A stretch of 5,651 nucleotides of DNA, from assembly GCA_027492415.1 (NCBI GenBank), contig JAPUEV010000362.1, positions 1-5,651 on the forward strand, in the 5' to 3' direction. Source of the stretch: Ignavibacteria bacterium (GTDB lineage: Bacteria > Bacteroidota > Ignavibacteria > Tepidaquicellales > OLB5). Each line of letters opens with the position of its first letter. Position 1 is the stretch's first letter. Under the pieces are notes generated by a model that was not told the origin of the DNA, ran no database searches, and was given only the letters and a program-made list of their open reading frames with translations. Position numbers and translations under genes: made by a program. Positions 1-5,651 of the stretch are shown piece after piece.

Positions 1-121
1 GTACATACCCGAAGAAAATATAAAAGTGAATAAAATATAGAAGTTATATATTGCTGTAAATCAATAACTTAGCCCTTGCTTTCAATTGTCACACAGTCCG
101 GAATTTAATGTCTAATATAAT
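1..121. other. Upstream non-coding stretch before the sigma factor gene
   Basis: This short AT-rich leader has stops in all three forward frames within the first 40 bases (TAA at 21-23, TAA at 31-33, TAG at 38-40). It could therefore include the last few codons of an upstream + strand gene, but too little is visible to say which frame or product. No Shine-Dalgarno sequence sits at a useful distance from the ATG at 122; the only GGA, around 100-102, is about 19 bases away. The stretch contains one inverted repeat, listed separately. No consensus promoter can be called with confidence. Confidence 0.5.
41..70. repeat. Short inverted repeat AAGTTAT / ATAACTT upstream of the sigma factor gene
   Basis: A perfect 7-base inverted repeat (41-47 and 64-70) flanks a 16-base spacer. 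If a 4-base bulge is allowed, the pairing extends by TTG (51-53) with CAA (62-64 region). The arms are AT-rich and no T-tract follows, so it is a poor intrinsic terminator. An operator or a chance palindrome are both possible. It lies 51 bases before the sigma factor start, where a regulatory site would be expected, but nothing in the sequence proves function. Confidence 0.25.
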
Positions 122-1015
122 ATGCTGGTAAATCCGTTTATAGAAAAGAACGCAACTGACGAAAAAGACGAACAGTTGATAGAAGCTGCACTTAGAGGCG
201 ATAAAAAGTCTCTGGAGGATCTGATATACAGGCACCAGGCGTGGATATACAACATTGCATTAAGAATGATGTTCTATCCCCAGGAAGCAGAGGATATCAC
301 ACAGGAAGTTCTGATAAAGATCATTACCAAGCTTTCAACTTTCAGAAAGGAAAGCTCGTTCAGAACCTGGGCTTACCGTATTGTAATTAACCAGGTGCTA
401 AATACTAAAAAATCACTGGGTGAAAAAAAGCATGCCTCCAATTTTGATGATTACTGGAAAATAATTGAAAATGTTCCTGATAAAGACCTGCCTTCGCAGG
501 AAAATTATGATGTTGAAATGAGAACCCTTGTCAACGAAGTGAAAGTAAGCTGTATGTCCGGAATGCTTCTGTGTCTTGACAGGGAACAGAGGATAGTATT
601 TATACTTGGCACAATTTTCCAGGTATCAGATAAAGTTGGTGCGGAAATTCTTGATATCACACGTGATAACTTCAGGCAAAAGCTCTCACGGGCAAGGAAA
701 CAGATATTTAATTTTATGAATAATAAGTGCGGTTTAATGAATAAGAATAACCCATGTAAATGCGAAAAGAAAACAAAAGTGCTGCTGGATAGCGGGTATG
801 TAAATCCAAAGAACCTTTTGTTCAATATAAACTATGTTCATACCGTCGAAAGTACTTCCGGGGAGCGCTCAGAAAGATTTGATGACCTGCTCGAAAGCAG
901 GTCGGGTGAGCTGTTCCGTGATACACCGTTCCAGGAACCGCCGGATTTTGTCCAGTCAATAAGAAAGATTCTTGATCATAAAGAGTTCAGAGATATATTT
1001 AATTTTACAAACTAA
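122..1015 (+). CDS. ECF-like sigma-70 family RNA polymerase sigma factor with Cys motif and C-terminal extension
   Basis: A sigma factor directs RNA polymerase to a specific promoter set. Residues about 24-95 look like sigma region 2: the LEDLIYRHQAWIYNIALRM helix, then the acidic EAEDITQEV helix, then FRTWAYRIVINQ for -10 recognition. After a linker rich in acidic residues, residues about 141-200 form region 4, with a helix-turn-helix ending in RDNFRQKLSRARKQI that would bind the -35 element. No region 1 or 3 is present, as in the ECF group. At 297 residues it is about 100 longer than a typical ECF factor. Directly after region 4 comes C203-x8-C212-x-C214, then an 80-residue tail including FRDTPFQEPPDF, which I recall as shared by a subset of ECF-like factors rather than random sequence. 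The ATG at 122 is the first start after the in-frame TAA at 113-115. The secreted beta-helix gene follows after 9 bases, so the two are probably co-transcribed. No anti-sigma gene is visible. Its target promoters are unknown. Confidence 0.88.
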   Translation: MLVNPFIEKNATDEKDEQLIEAALRGDKKSLEDLIYRHQAWIYNIALRMMFYPQEAEDITQEVLIKIITKLSTFRKESSFRTWAYRIVINQVLNTKKSLGEKKHASNFDDYWKIIENVPDKDLPSQENYDVEMRTLVNEVKVSCMSGMLLCLDREQRIVFILGTIFQVSDKVGAEILDITRDNFRQKLSRARKQIFNFMNNKCGLMNKNNPCKCEKKTKVLLDSGYVNPKNLLFNINYVHTVESTSGERSERFDDLLESRSGELFRDTPFQEPPDFVQSIRKILDHKEFRDIFNFTN

Positions 1016-1024
1016 TTTATAAAA

Positions 1025-2419
1025 ATGATAAAATATTTTTACCTGTTCTTAGCCCTCCTTTTTGCTTCCACGGGAATTTATTCCAATATTAAAAATGTTC
1101 CCGCGCAGTATTCAACTATTCAGTCTGCTATCAATGCTTCAGTTAACGGTGATACAGTGCTTGTTGCGCCTGGTACATATCTTGAAAACATAAATTTCAG
1201 GGGAAAGAAAATAGTTCTTACAAGCCAGTACTATCAAACATTGAACCCTGCCACTATTATGGCGACTGTAATTGACGGAAACAGTCCGGTAAACCCTGAT
1301 TCAGCCAGCTGTGTTATTTTCTGCAGCGGCGAAGACTCAACAACAGTGCTCCAGGGTTTTGCTATTACACGAGGAAGCGGTACAAAGTGGAATGATGAAC
1401 ACGGAGCAGGAGTTTACAGGGAAGGCGGCGGGATTTTGGTAGCTTTGGCATCTCCTGTTATACAGAATAACATTATTTACAATAATGCCTGCTCAAACAT
1501 GGCAGGTGTTTTAAGCACCGGCGGGGGCGGACTCAGGATCGGCGATTGTTACATAAGGCTGTATAACAATGTGATAATGAATAATACCGCTAGATACGGC
1601 GGCGGAGTTGTGTTAAATTATACCGGCGCTGAGCTTAAGAATAATGTAATTTGCGCTAATTATGGCTCATTCCAGTTTGGAGCCGGTACCGGTATCTGGA
1701 TAAACGGAGTGTTCAGCAGGCAGATAACAGTTACAAATAATACAATTAGCGGTAATTCTTCAACTACAGGAATTTGCGGAATTTATGGCAGCGGCACTGC
1801 TGCTTTTAAAAATAATATTGTATGGGGTAATACCTCTCCTTCAAATGTACAGGTTTCAGGTGCATTGAATATGACCTATTCAGATATTCAGGGCGGCTAT
1901 CCCGGCTCAGGAAATTTAAATATTGACCCGTTATTTGCTGATTCAAATTATGTTCTGCTGGTAAGCTCACCTTGTGTTGATAAAGGCGATTCAAGCACTC
2001 AGTATAACGATCTGCCTGATCCAAACAATGGTGCACTGGCAAAATATCCATCACGCGGCTCTTTAAGGAATGATATGGGTGCATACGGCGGTCCGCTTGC
2101 AAGGCTGCTTTCAAACCAGCTTATCGGAATTCCGAATATAGGCAGCCAGGCTCCGGTGGATTATTCCTTATATCAGAATTATCCCAATCCTTTTAACCCT
2201 AATACAAATATCACTTTCGATCTTCCGGTTGGGAATTTTACCAGTCTGAAGGTTTTTGATATTCTTGGCAGAGAAGTAAGTGTCCTGGTTAATGAATTCA
2301 AACAGCAGGGAAGATACACCGTAAGCTTTGATGCTTCCCAGCTTTCATCAGGTATTTATTTTTACACATTGCAGGCAGGCAATATGGTTATCACAAAAAA
2401 AATGATACTCAATAAATAA
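1025..2419 (+). CDS. Secreted right-handed parallel beta-helix protein with T9SS type A sorting domain
   Basis: The predicted product is exported by Sec and then carried across the outer membrane by the type IX secretion system. Residues 1-20 form a signal peptide: lysine at position 3, then a hydrophobic core ending near FASTGIYS. From about 25 to 300 the chain is beta-helix-like. It starts with a cap-type segment (QYSTIQSAINASVNGDTVLV, then PGTYLENI), and Asn-Asn pairs recur at 148, 181, 206, 238 and 263, spaced 33, 25, 32 and 25, as expected for helix coils with stacked asparagines. Residues 299-355 (NIDPLFAD to NDMGAYGG) are a closing segment common in such proteins. Residues about 385-464 are the sorting domain: QNYPNPFNPNTNI, then VFDILGREV, LSSGIYFYTL and a terminal ITKKMILNK. 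Beta-helix folds often bind or cleave polysaccharides, but no catalytic residues can be named, so an adhesin or surface role is equally possible. No Shine-Dalgarno precedes the start; the preceding 9 bases are AT-only. Confidence 0.87.
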   Translation: MIKYFYLFLALLFASTGIYSNIKNVPAQYSTIQSAINASVNGDTVLVAPGTYLENINFRGKKIVLTSQYYQTLNPATIMATVIDGNSPVNPDSASCVIFCSGEDSTTVLQGFAITRGSGTKWNDEHGAGVYREGGGILVALASPVIQNNIIYNNACSNMAGVLSTGGGGLRIGDCYIRLYNNVIMNNTARYGGGVVLNYTGAELKNNVICANYGSFQFGAGTGIWINGVFSRQITVTNNTISGNSSTTGICGIYGSGTAAFKNNIVWGNTSPSNVQVSGALNMTYSDIQGGYPGSGNLNIDPLFADSNYVLLVSSPCVDKGDSSTQYNDLPDPNNGALAKYPSRGSLRNDMGAYGGPLARLLSNQLIGIPNIGSQAPVDYSLYQNYPNPFNPNTNITFDLPVGNFTSLKVFDILGREVSVLVNEFKQQGRYTVSFDASQLSSGIYFYTLQAGNMVITKKMILNK

Positions 2420-2436
2420 AAATATTATTGTTCATA

Positions 2437-2469
2437 AAAAAAGCCCGGTTTATTAAGCCGGGCTTTTTT
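2437..2469. terminator. Bidirectional intrinsic terminator between convergent genes
   Basis: A GC-rich stem, GCCCGG (2443-2448) with CCGGGC (2458-2463), is extended inward by a T-G and two T-A pairs to a 3-base loop. Outside, it is flanked by an A-run (2436-2442) and a T-run (2464-2469). Because A and T tracts lie on opposite sides, the transcript from either strand ends in a hairpin followed by U residues. The hairpin sits exactly 17 bases after the beta-helix stop codon and 17 bases after the YIP1 stop codon, so one element serves both units. Confidence 0.92.
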
Positions 2470-2486
2470 ATTACCTGATTACAATT

Positions 2487-3293
2487 TTATCTTCCCATGA
2501 ACATGCTGAAAGGACCAAAGGATGTTAATAATACCCATACCAGCCATAAAACAAATACAAAAGGAATAGTTATCAAGCTCTTAAGGTTTGAAACCTTTGC
2601 AAGTCCTATACCTACAATAATAGTATACCAAATATTAATGAGATCAAAATTTGCTATAAATGTGAACATCGATTTGCCCACAGCTTCTTCTGTAATGAAT
2701 AGTACAGGTCCTATATTCATCAGCAGCTTGCCCATTACAATTGCTAGTACTGTATCAACTATCAGCTGGATAGCTGTGATAAGCGAGGTTAAACCAAGTA
2801 CGTTCATGATATCCCCATAACCCGCCGATCCTTTAAAGGCCTTCAATAATCCCCAGTACACAAGTGCTTTGAGGAAAAATATTATCAGTACACCAAACAC
2901 AGAGCCTACCATCCCGAATACGACGAACATTCCGCCGCCGAACATTTTTTCAGTCTGCTCAATCTGCTGGTCCGCCTGCTCACGTGTTATCTTGCCTTCT
3001 TTCACTGATTCATCAAGCCGCTTTTTAACTGCATTCTTCTGCTGTGTCTTTATCTCTGATACAAGCTCTTCATCGTGAGTAACCAAAAAACTGGAGGTAA
3101 TGCTTACTGCTATCAGAATTAATAAAGGTATCAGCCAGTAATTTCTCTTCACTGAAGCCTTTACTGCCTCAAATGTATTGCCAGGCTCCGAAAATATACC
3201 TGCCATTGCATCGCCAATTGAAATGCTTTCTGCCGGCGGGCTTAAAATTTCGCCTTCAGTAACTGCCGGTACCTGTTCGTTATTTTCTTCCAT
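2487..3293 (-). CDS. YIP1 family integral membrane protein
   Basis: This 268-residue protein matches the layout of bacterial Yip1-domain proteins, whose function is generally unknown. A soluble N-terminus (1-50) includes SIGDAMAGIFSEPGNTFEAV, the amphipathic entry motif usual for this family. Five hydrophobic segments follow, at about 53-71, 122-148, 164-188, 218-233 and 240-260. Between the first and second lies a highly charged, probably helical segment (about 74-117, rich in Glu, Lys and Gln) that may form a coiled coil; it is an insertion relative to the minimal fold. The protein should sit in the cytoplasmic membrane. The start codon is two bases after the dapB stop (TAACAATG on the coding strand), so it is the last gene of the nadD-lysC-dapB unit and ends at the shared terminator. 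No Shine-Dalgarno is visible, so coupling to dapB translation is likely. Its metabolic link to lysine synthesis, if any, is not evident. Confidence 0.8.
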   Translation of the reverse strand: MEENNEQVPAVTEGEILSPPAESISIGDAMAGIFSEPGNTFEAVKASVKRNYWLIPLLILIAVSITSSFLVTHDEELVSEIKTQQKNAVKKRLDESVKEGKITREQADQQIEQTEKMFGGGMFVVFGMVGSVFGVLIIFFLKALVYWGLLKAFKGSAGYGDIMNVLGLTSLITAIQLIVDTVLAIVMGKLLMNIGPVLFITEEAVGKSMFTFIANFDLINIWYTIIVGIGLAKVSNLKSLITIPFVFVLWLVWVLLTSFGPFSMFMGR

Positions 3294-3295
3294 TG

Positions 3296-4021
3296 TTATA
3301 ATGTTAGATTTTTGAAAATATCCTCAAATTTAAAGAAACCTTTTCTGCCTTTAATATATTTTGCCGCAAGCAGCGCGCCTTCTGCGAAACCCTGCCTGGA
3401 ATTGGCATTGTGGATAAGTGTTATTGTATCTGATTCGCTTGCAAACTCAACTTCATGCCTGCCTACAACATTTTCAACCCTTTTGGAAAGTATATTTATC
3501 TCATTCTGCGCCGCGTTTACAAGATCATTTACAAACTTATCCTTGCGCTTAATATTATCCAGTATATATTCAGCTGTCCTTATTGCTGTTCCGCTGGGTT
3601 TATCAAGCTTTTGTGTGTGATGGGTCTCGGTTAAATTTATATCATACTGCTCGTATTTATCTATAATTGATGCCGCATATTTTACCACCTGGAAGAAAAT
3701 ATTCACACCCACCGAAAAATTACTTGCGTAAATAAAGCCCGTGCCGTTCTTTTTAATAATATCCTTTACAATATTGGCTTTATTGTACCACCCCGTTGTT
3801 CCGCAAACAATATCTATTCCTTTTGAGGAAAGATATTCAACGTTTTCAATTACGCTTGCGGGAGTCGAAAATTCTATTGCTACATCCGTATCATCCTTTA
3901 GATGTTCCTTTACCGGGTTTATTACATCGTATATTCCCGAAATAGTAAAATCATTGCCCGGGGCAATAGATTCTATCATTTTCCCCATTTTTCCGTAACC
4001 AACAATTGCAAGATTTATCAT
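3296..4021 (-). CDS. dapB: 4-hydroxy-tetrahydrodipicolinate reductase
   Basis: DapB reduces the dihydrodipicolinate-level product of DapA with NAD(P)H to tetrahydrodipicolinate, in the cytoplasmic route to diaminopimelate and lysine. Visible motifs in order are the Rossmann nucleotide loop GYGKMG (8-13), EFSTP (50-54), CGTTGW (73-78), ASNFSVGVN (99-107), the signature ETHHTQKLDKPSGTA (132-146) and the C-terminal RQGFAEGAL with GRKGFFKFEDI (209-235). By alignment with E. coli by eye, H134/H135 match H159/H160 and K138 matches K163, the catalytic and substrate-binding residues. At 241 residues it is shorter than the roughly 270 of E. coli. The missing part falls mainly between the second beta strand and EFSTP, and such short forms are usual in Bacteroidota-like lineages. 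After the second strand Asp32 occupies the acidic position and Val33 replaces the Arg that contacts the NADPH phosphate in E. coli, which suggests an NADH preference (inference). The start overlaps the lysC stop by one base. Confidence 0.95.
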   Translation of the reverse strand: MINLAIVGYGKMGKMIESIAPGNDFTISGIYDVINPVKEHLKDDTDVAIEFSTPASVIENVEYLSSKGIDIVCGTTGWYNKANIVKDIIKKNGTGFIYASNFSVGVNIFFQVVKYAASIIDKYEQYDINLTETHHTQKLDKPSGTAIRTAEYILDNIKRKDKFVNDLVNAAQNEINILSKRVENVVGRHEVEFASESDTITLIHNANSRQGFAEGALLAAKYIKGRKGFFKFEDIFKNLTL

Positions 4022-4023
4022 TA
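4019..4023 (-). promoter_or_regulatory. TAATG stop-start overlap coupling lysC and dapB
   Basis: Read on the minus strand, the lysC stop TAA and the dapB start ATG share one A. Such overlaps usually let ribosomes terminate and restart, keeping the two enzymes in fixed proportion. A weak purine-rich stretch (GAAGAAAAGAG on the coding strand) lies inside the lysC 3' end, about 9 bases before the dapB ATG, and could aid re-initiation. It is the nearest thing to a ribosome binding site at any start in the window. Confidence 0.75.
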
Positions 4024-5460
4024 TGCAATGCTCTTTTCTTCGTTTTTATTTAATTTTCTGAATAAACCGTTATCTGAAGTATGCCCTTCAAAGAACTGTT
4101 TATGCAGGTTGCAAAGTACTTTATCACACTCGCCGCTGTTAACCAGCAGAGAAAAACTGTGCGGGTTGAAGCCGTATATTATTGATTCAGCTTTAATGCC
4201 CGGGTTGCATATAAATATACTCTGTTCAAAATTACTTATCGTACCCAGGTCAGAGCCAACCAGGGTTATCAAAACCTTATCTTTAACTATTTCACAGTCT
4301 GAAATCTCATCAAATTCATTTTTCAGCTCATCATAATGTATCTTGGTATATGCGCTTTCTGCAATTACAATTATCAGCGCATTATTGGATGAAATAAGTA
4401 TATCAATCTGCGGCTTATGCCTGGAAAGGATATTCAGCATCATCTCCCAGAATATGAACTGGTTAAGTGATTCCTTAGGCTTAACCCTGAGTACAATTAT
4501 ATTTTTCTTGTACGTCACAGATTTTACATGTTCAGGATAACTTAGCTTTGAGCTTACCAGCGTTCCGGTTGAAGACGTGTTCTTGGAATTCAATATTTTT
4601 ATGGGAATATCCTTCTTCAGCGCAGGCTTAACAGAATTTTTGTGAAGTACCTTTGCCCCGAAGTTTGAAAGCTCTTCCATTTCTTTGAATGATATTTCAG
4701 ATAGCTTTAATGCATTGCTGATAACATTCGGGTCGCATGTTAATACGCCGTCAACATCTGTCCATATCTGTATCTCATCTGCATCCACCAGAGAGCCGTA
4801 AATAGCCGCTGAAAAATCTGAGCTTTCCCTGCCCATTGTTGTGGAAATACCTTCCTCGGTTGACCCCATAAATCCCTGGGCAAGCACTATCTTTTTCTTA
4901 TCCAATAAGGGCTTAACTTTTTTATCTGCATTTAGTTGTGAAAGCTCGAAATTCGGGTAAGCCCTGGAAAAATCGTTGTTAGTTTTTATGATCTCTCTGG
5001 AGTCGATCAGCTCAACATCCAGCCCGCTGTTTTTCATTGAATAATAAATGACGTTTGATGACATCAGCTCGCCAAACACACGGAAAGCATCCAGTATCCT
5101 TAATGAAAGCTCATTGATAATTGAGAGTCCCTTTACCAGTTCGGTAATTTCTCTCTCATAGGAAATTATTTTTTCTGCAGCAACTTGTTTTAGTGCGCTA
5201 TCGGTAACAAGGGTATCAATTATTACATGATGCCTGTTTATTATTTCGCTCAGGAGCTTTTCTGCTTCTGCTGTGTTTTTATCAGCTGCAAACCGCGCAA
5301 TATTTTCAAGTGCAGTAGTAGCTTTTGATATTGCCGAAACCACCACCACTTTTTTCAGAGGATTACTCTTTACAATGTTAATTACATTCGTTATCGATTC
5401 GCTATCCTGAACCGAAGTTCCTCCAAACTTCATTACAACTATCCCGTTTTTGGTCTGCAT
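4021..5460 (-). CDS. lysC: Aspartate kinase, monofunctional LysC-like, with C-terminal ACT domains
   Basis: LysC phosphorylates L-aspartate with ATP to 4-aspartyl phosphate, the committed step to lysine/diaminopimelate, threonine and methionine. The kinase domain spans about 1-300: KFGGTSV (11-17), VVVVSAISKATT (38-49), FGELMSS (129-135), GFMGSTEEG (196-204), TTMGRESSDFSAA (207-219), IWTDVDGVLTCDP (232-244) and FGAKVLH (267-273). Residues about 313-470 form the regulatory part with tandem ACT domains. QIDILISS (351-358) aligns with the segment around D340-S345 that binds lysine in E. coli LysC, so lysine feedback inhibition is plausible. There is no homoserine dehydrogenase domain. At 479 residues it is slightly longer than E. 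coli LysC (449). Oddities are GRESSD where GRGGSD or GREGSD is usual, DPN for the common DPR, and HKN after the VLH motif where HP is common. Nothing is truncated. The start follows the nadD stop by 7 bases without a Shine-Dalgarno, so it is an internal operon gene. Confidence 0.94.
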   Translation of the reverse strand: MQTKNGIVVMKFGGTSVQDSESITNVINIVKSNPLKKVVVVSAISKATTALENIARFAADKNTAEAEKLLSEIINRHHVIIDTLVTDSALKQVAAEKIISYEREITELVKGLSIINELSLRILDAFRVFGELMSSNVIYYSMKNSGLDVELIDSREIIKTNNDFSRAYPNFELSQLNADKKVKPLLDKKKIVLAQGFMGSTEEGISTTMGRESSDFSAAIYGSLVDADEIQIWTDVDGVLTCDPNVISNALKLSEISFKEMEELSNFGAKVLHKNSVKPALKKDIPIKILNSKNTSSTGTLVSSKLSYPEHVKSVTYKKNIIVLRVKPKESLNQFIFWEMMLNILSRHKPQIDILISSNNALIIVIAESAYTKIHYDELKNEFDEISDCEIVKDKVLITLVGSDLGTISNFEQSIFICNPGIKAESIIYGFNPHSFSLLVNSGECDKVLCNLHKQFFEGHTSDNGLFRKLNKNEEKSIA

Positions 5461-5467
5461 AAAATTG

Positions 5468-5651
5468 TTACTGTTGATATAGTTTATTTTCTAAAATGTA
5501 TTTTTCTACTTTTTCTGGTACCAGGTATTTAATTGTTCTTTTTTCCCGCACCCTGAACCTTATATCAGATGAAGATATATCTACATCCGGAACAGGAACA
5601 AATATACCGCGCCTGCTGTATTCATTTTCTACCTGCTGTATAAGATATCCC
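5468..5651 (-). CDS. nadD: Nicotinate-nucleotide adenylyltransferase, 3' part only (cut by window edge)
   Basis: The minus-strand frame whose first full codon begins at 5650 stays open for 60 residues to a TAA at 5470-5468. The visible protein starts GYLIQQVENEYSRRG and contains VPDVDISSSDIRFRVREKR, then TIKYLVPEKVEKYILENKLY. ISSSDIR is the nucleotide-binding ISSTxIR motif of NadD, and YLVPxxVxxYIxxxxLY is its standard C-terminus. NadD adenylylates nicotinate mononucleotide with ATP to deamido-NAD in NAD synthesis. The family is about 190-215 residues, so roughly the last third is present and the (H/T)xGH catalytic motif lies outside the window. It is followed after 7 bases by lysC on the same strand, making it the upstream gene of the operon as far as can be seen. 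Pantetheine-phosphate adenylyltransferase is a relative, but its C-terminus differs, so nadD is the confident call. Confidence 0.88.
   Translation of the reverse strand, partial: GYLIQQVENEYSRRGIFVPVPDVDISSSDIRFRVREKRTIKYLVPEKVEKYILENKLYQQ

Noticed and set aside
1..40. Possible 3' end of an upstream + strand gene (short open frames ending at 31-33 or 38-40)
   Set aside because: Only 6-12 residues are visible in each frame and nothing is recognisable, so no frame can be preferred.
41..70. Reading the inverted repeat as a transcription terminator
   Set aside because: The stem is all A/T except one G-C pair, the loop is long and no T-tract follows.
108..131. Short ATG-started frame overlapping the sigma factor start (ATG at 108)
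   Set aside because: It stops after seven codons and has no ribosome binding site. It is probably chance, though a leader peptide cannot be strictly excluded.
505..825. Minus-strand open frame of 106 codons inside the sigma factor gene
   Set aside because: It lies antisense to clearly conserved region 4 coding sequence and has a composition without recognisable domains, so it is a shadow frame.
1806..2114. Minus-strand open frame of 102 codons inside the beta-helix gene
   Set aside because: It is antisense to the repeat-rich helix coding region. The product resembles no family I know, so it is a shadow frame.
3902..4336. Plus-strand open frame of 144 codons across the lysC-dapB junction
   Set aside because: It opposes two conserved enzymes, and its start lies within the dapB nucleotide-binding region. 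No domain is recognisable.
5461..5467. Separate promoter or lysine riboswitch before lysC
   Set aside because: Only 7 bases separate nadD and lysC, so no lysine riboswitch can fit there. Any such element would have to lie upstream of nadD, outside the window.

Overview
The window looks like ordinary chromosome from a free-living member of the Bacteroidota/Chlorobi assemblage. The Ignavibacteria or a related FCB-group lineage fit best. The strongest clue is a secreted protein whose C-terminus is a type IX secretion (T9SS) type A sorting domain with the YPNPFNPNTNI signature, a wording I associate with Ignavibacteria-like genomes. AT-rich DNA, near absence of Shine-Dalgarno sequences and a short-form DapB agree with this. 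The assignment is inference, because no rRNA or marker tree is available.

Layout: two convergent transcription units meet at a shared hairpin terminator (about 2437-2469). The left unit (+ strand) has a 297-residue ECF-like sigma factor with a cysteine motif and a long C-terminal extension (122-1015). Nine bases later comes a 464-residue secreted parallel beta-helix protein with a T9SS sorting tail (1025-2419). The first 121 bases hold no gene I can support, only a small inverted repeat.

The right unit (- strand) reads from the right edge inward: the 3' end of nadD (NAD biosynthesis, cut by the window edge, 5468-5651), lysC (aspartate kinase, 4021-5460), dapB (4-hydroxy-tetrahydrodipicolinate reductase, 3296-4021) and a YIP1-family membrane protein (2487-3293). 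Gaps are 7 bases, a 1-base overlap (TAATG) and 2 bases, so these four genes are almost certainly one operon whose promoter lies outside the window. LysC makes aspartyl phosphate, the first step of the aspartate pathway. DapB reduces the dihydrodipicolinate-level intermediate on the way to diaminopimelate and lysine. NadD supplies NAD(H), the cofactor class DapB uses. The YIP1 protein has no evident link to lysine synthesis.

I see no mobile element, CRISPR array, tRNA, rRNA or riboswitch. I found no convincing new biological system. The items most worth a second look are the sigma factor with its Cys-bearing extension paired with a surface-type beta-helix protein, the nadD-lysC-dapB-yip1 arrangement, and several substitutions in otherwise conserved aspartate kinase motifs.
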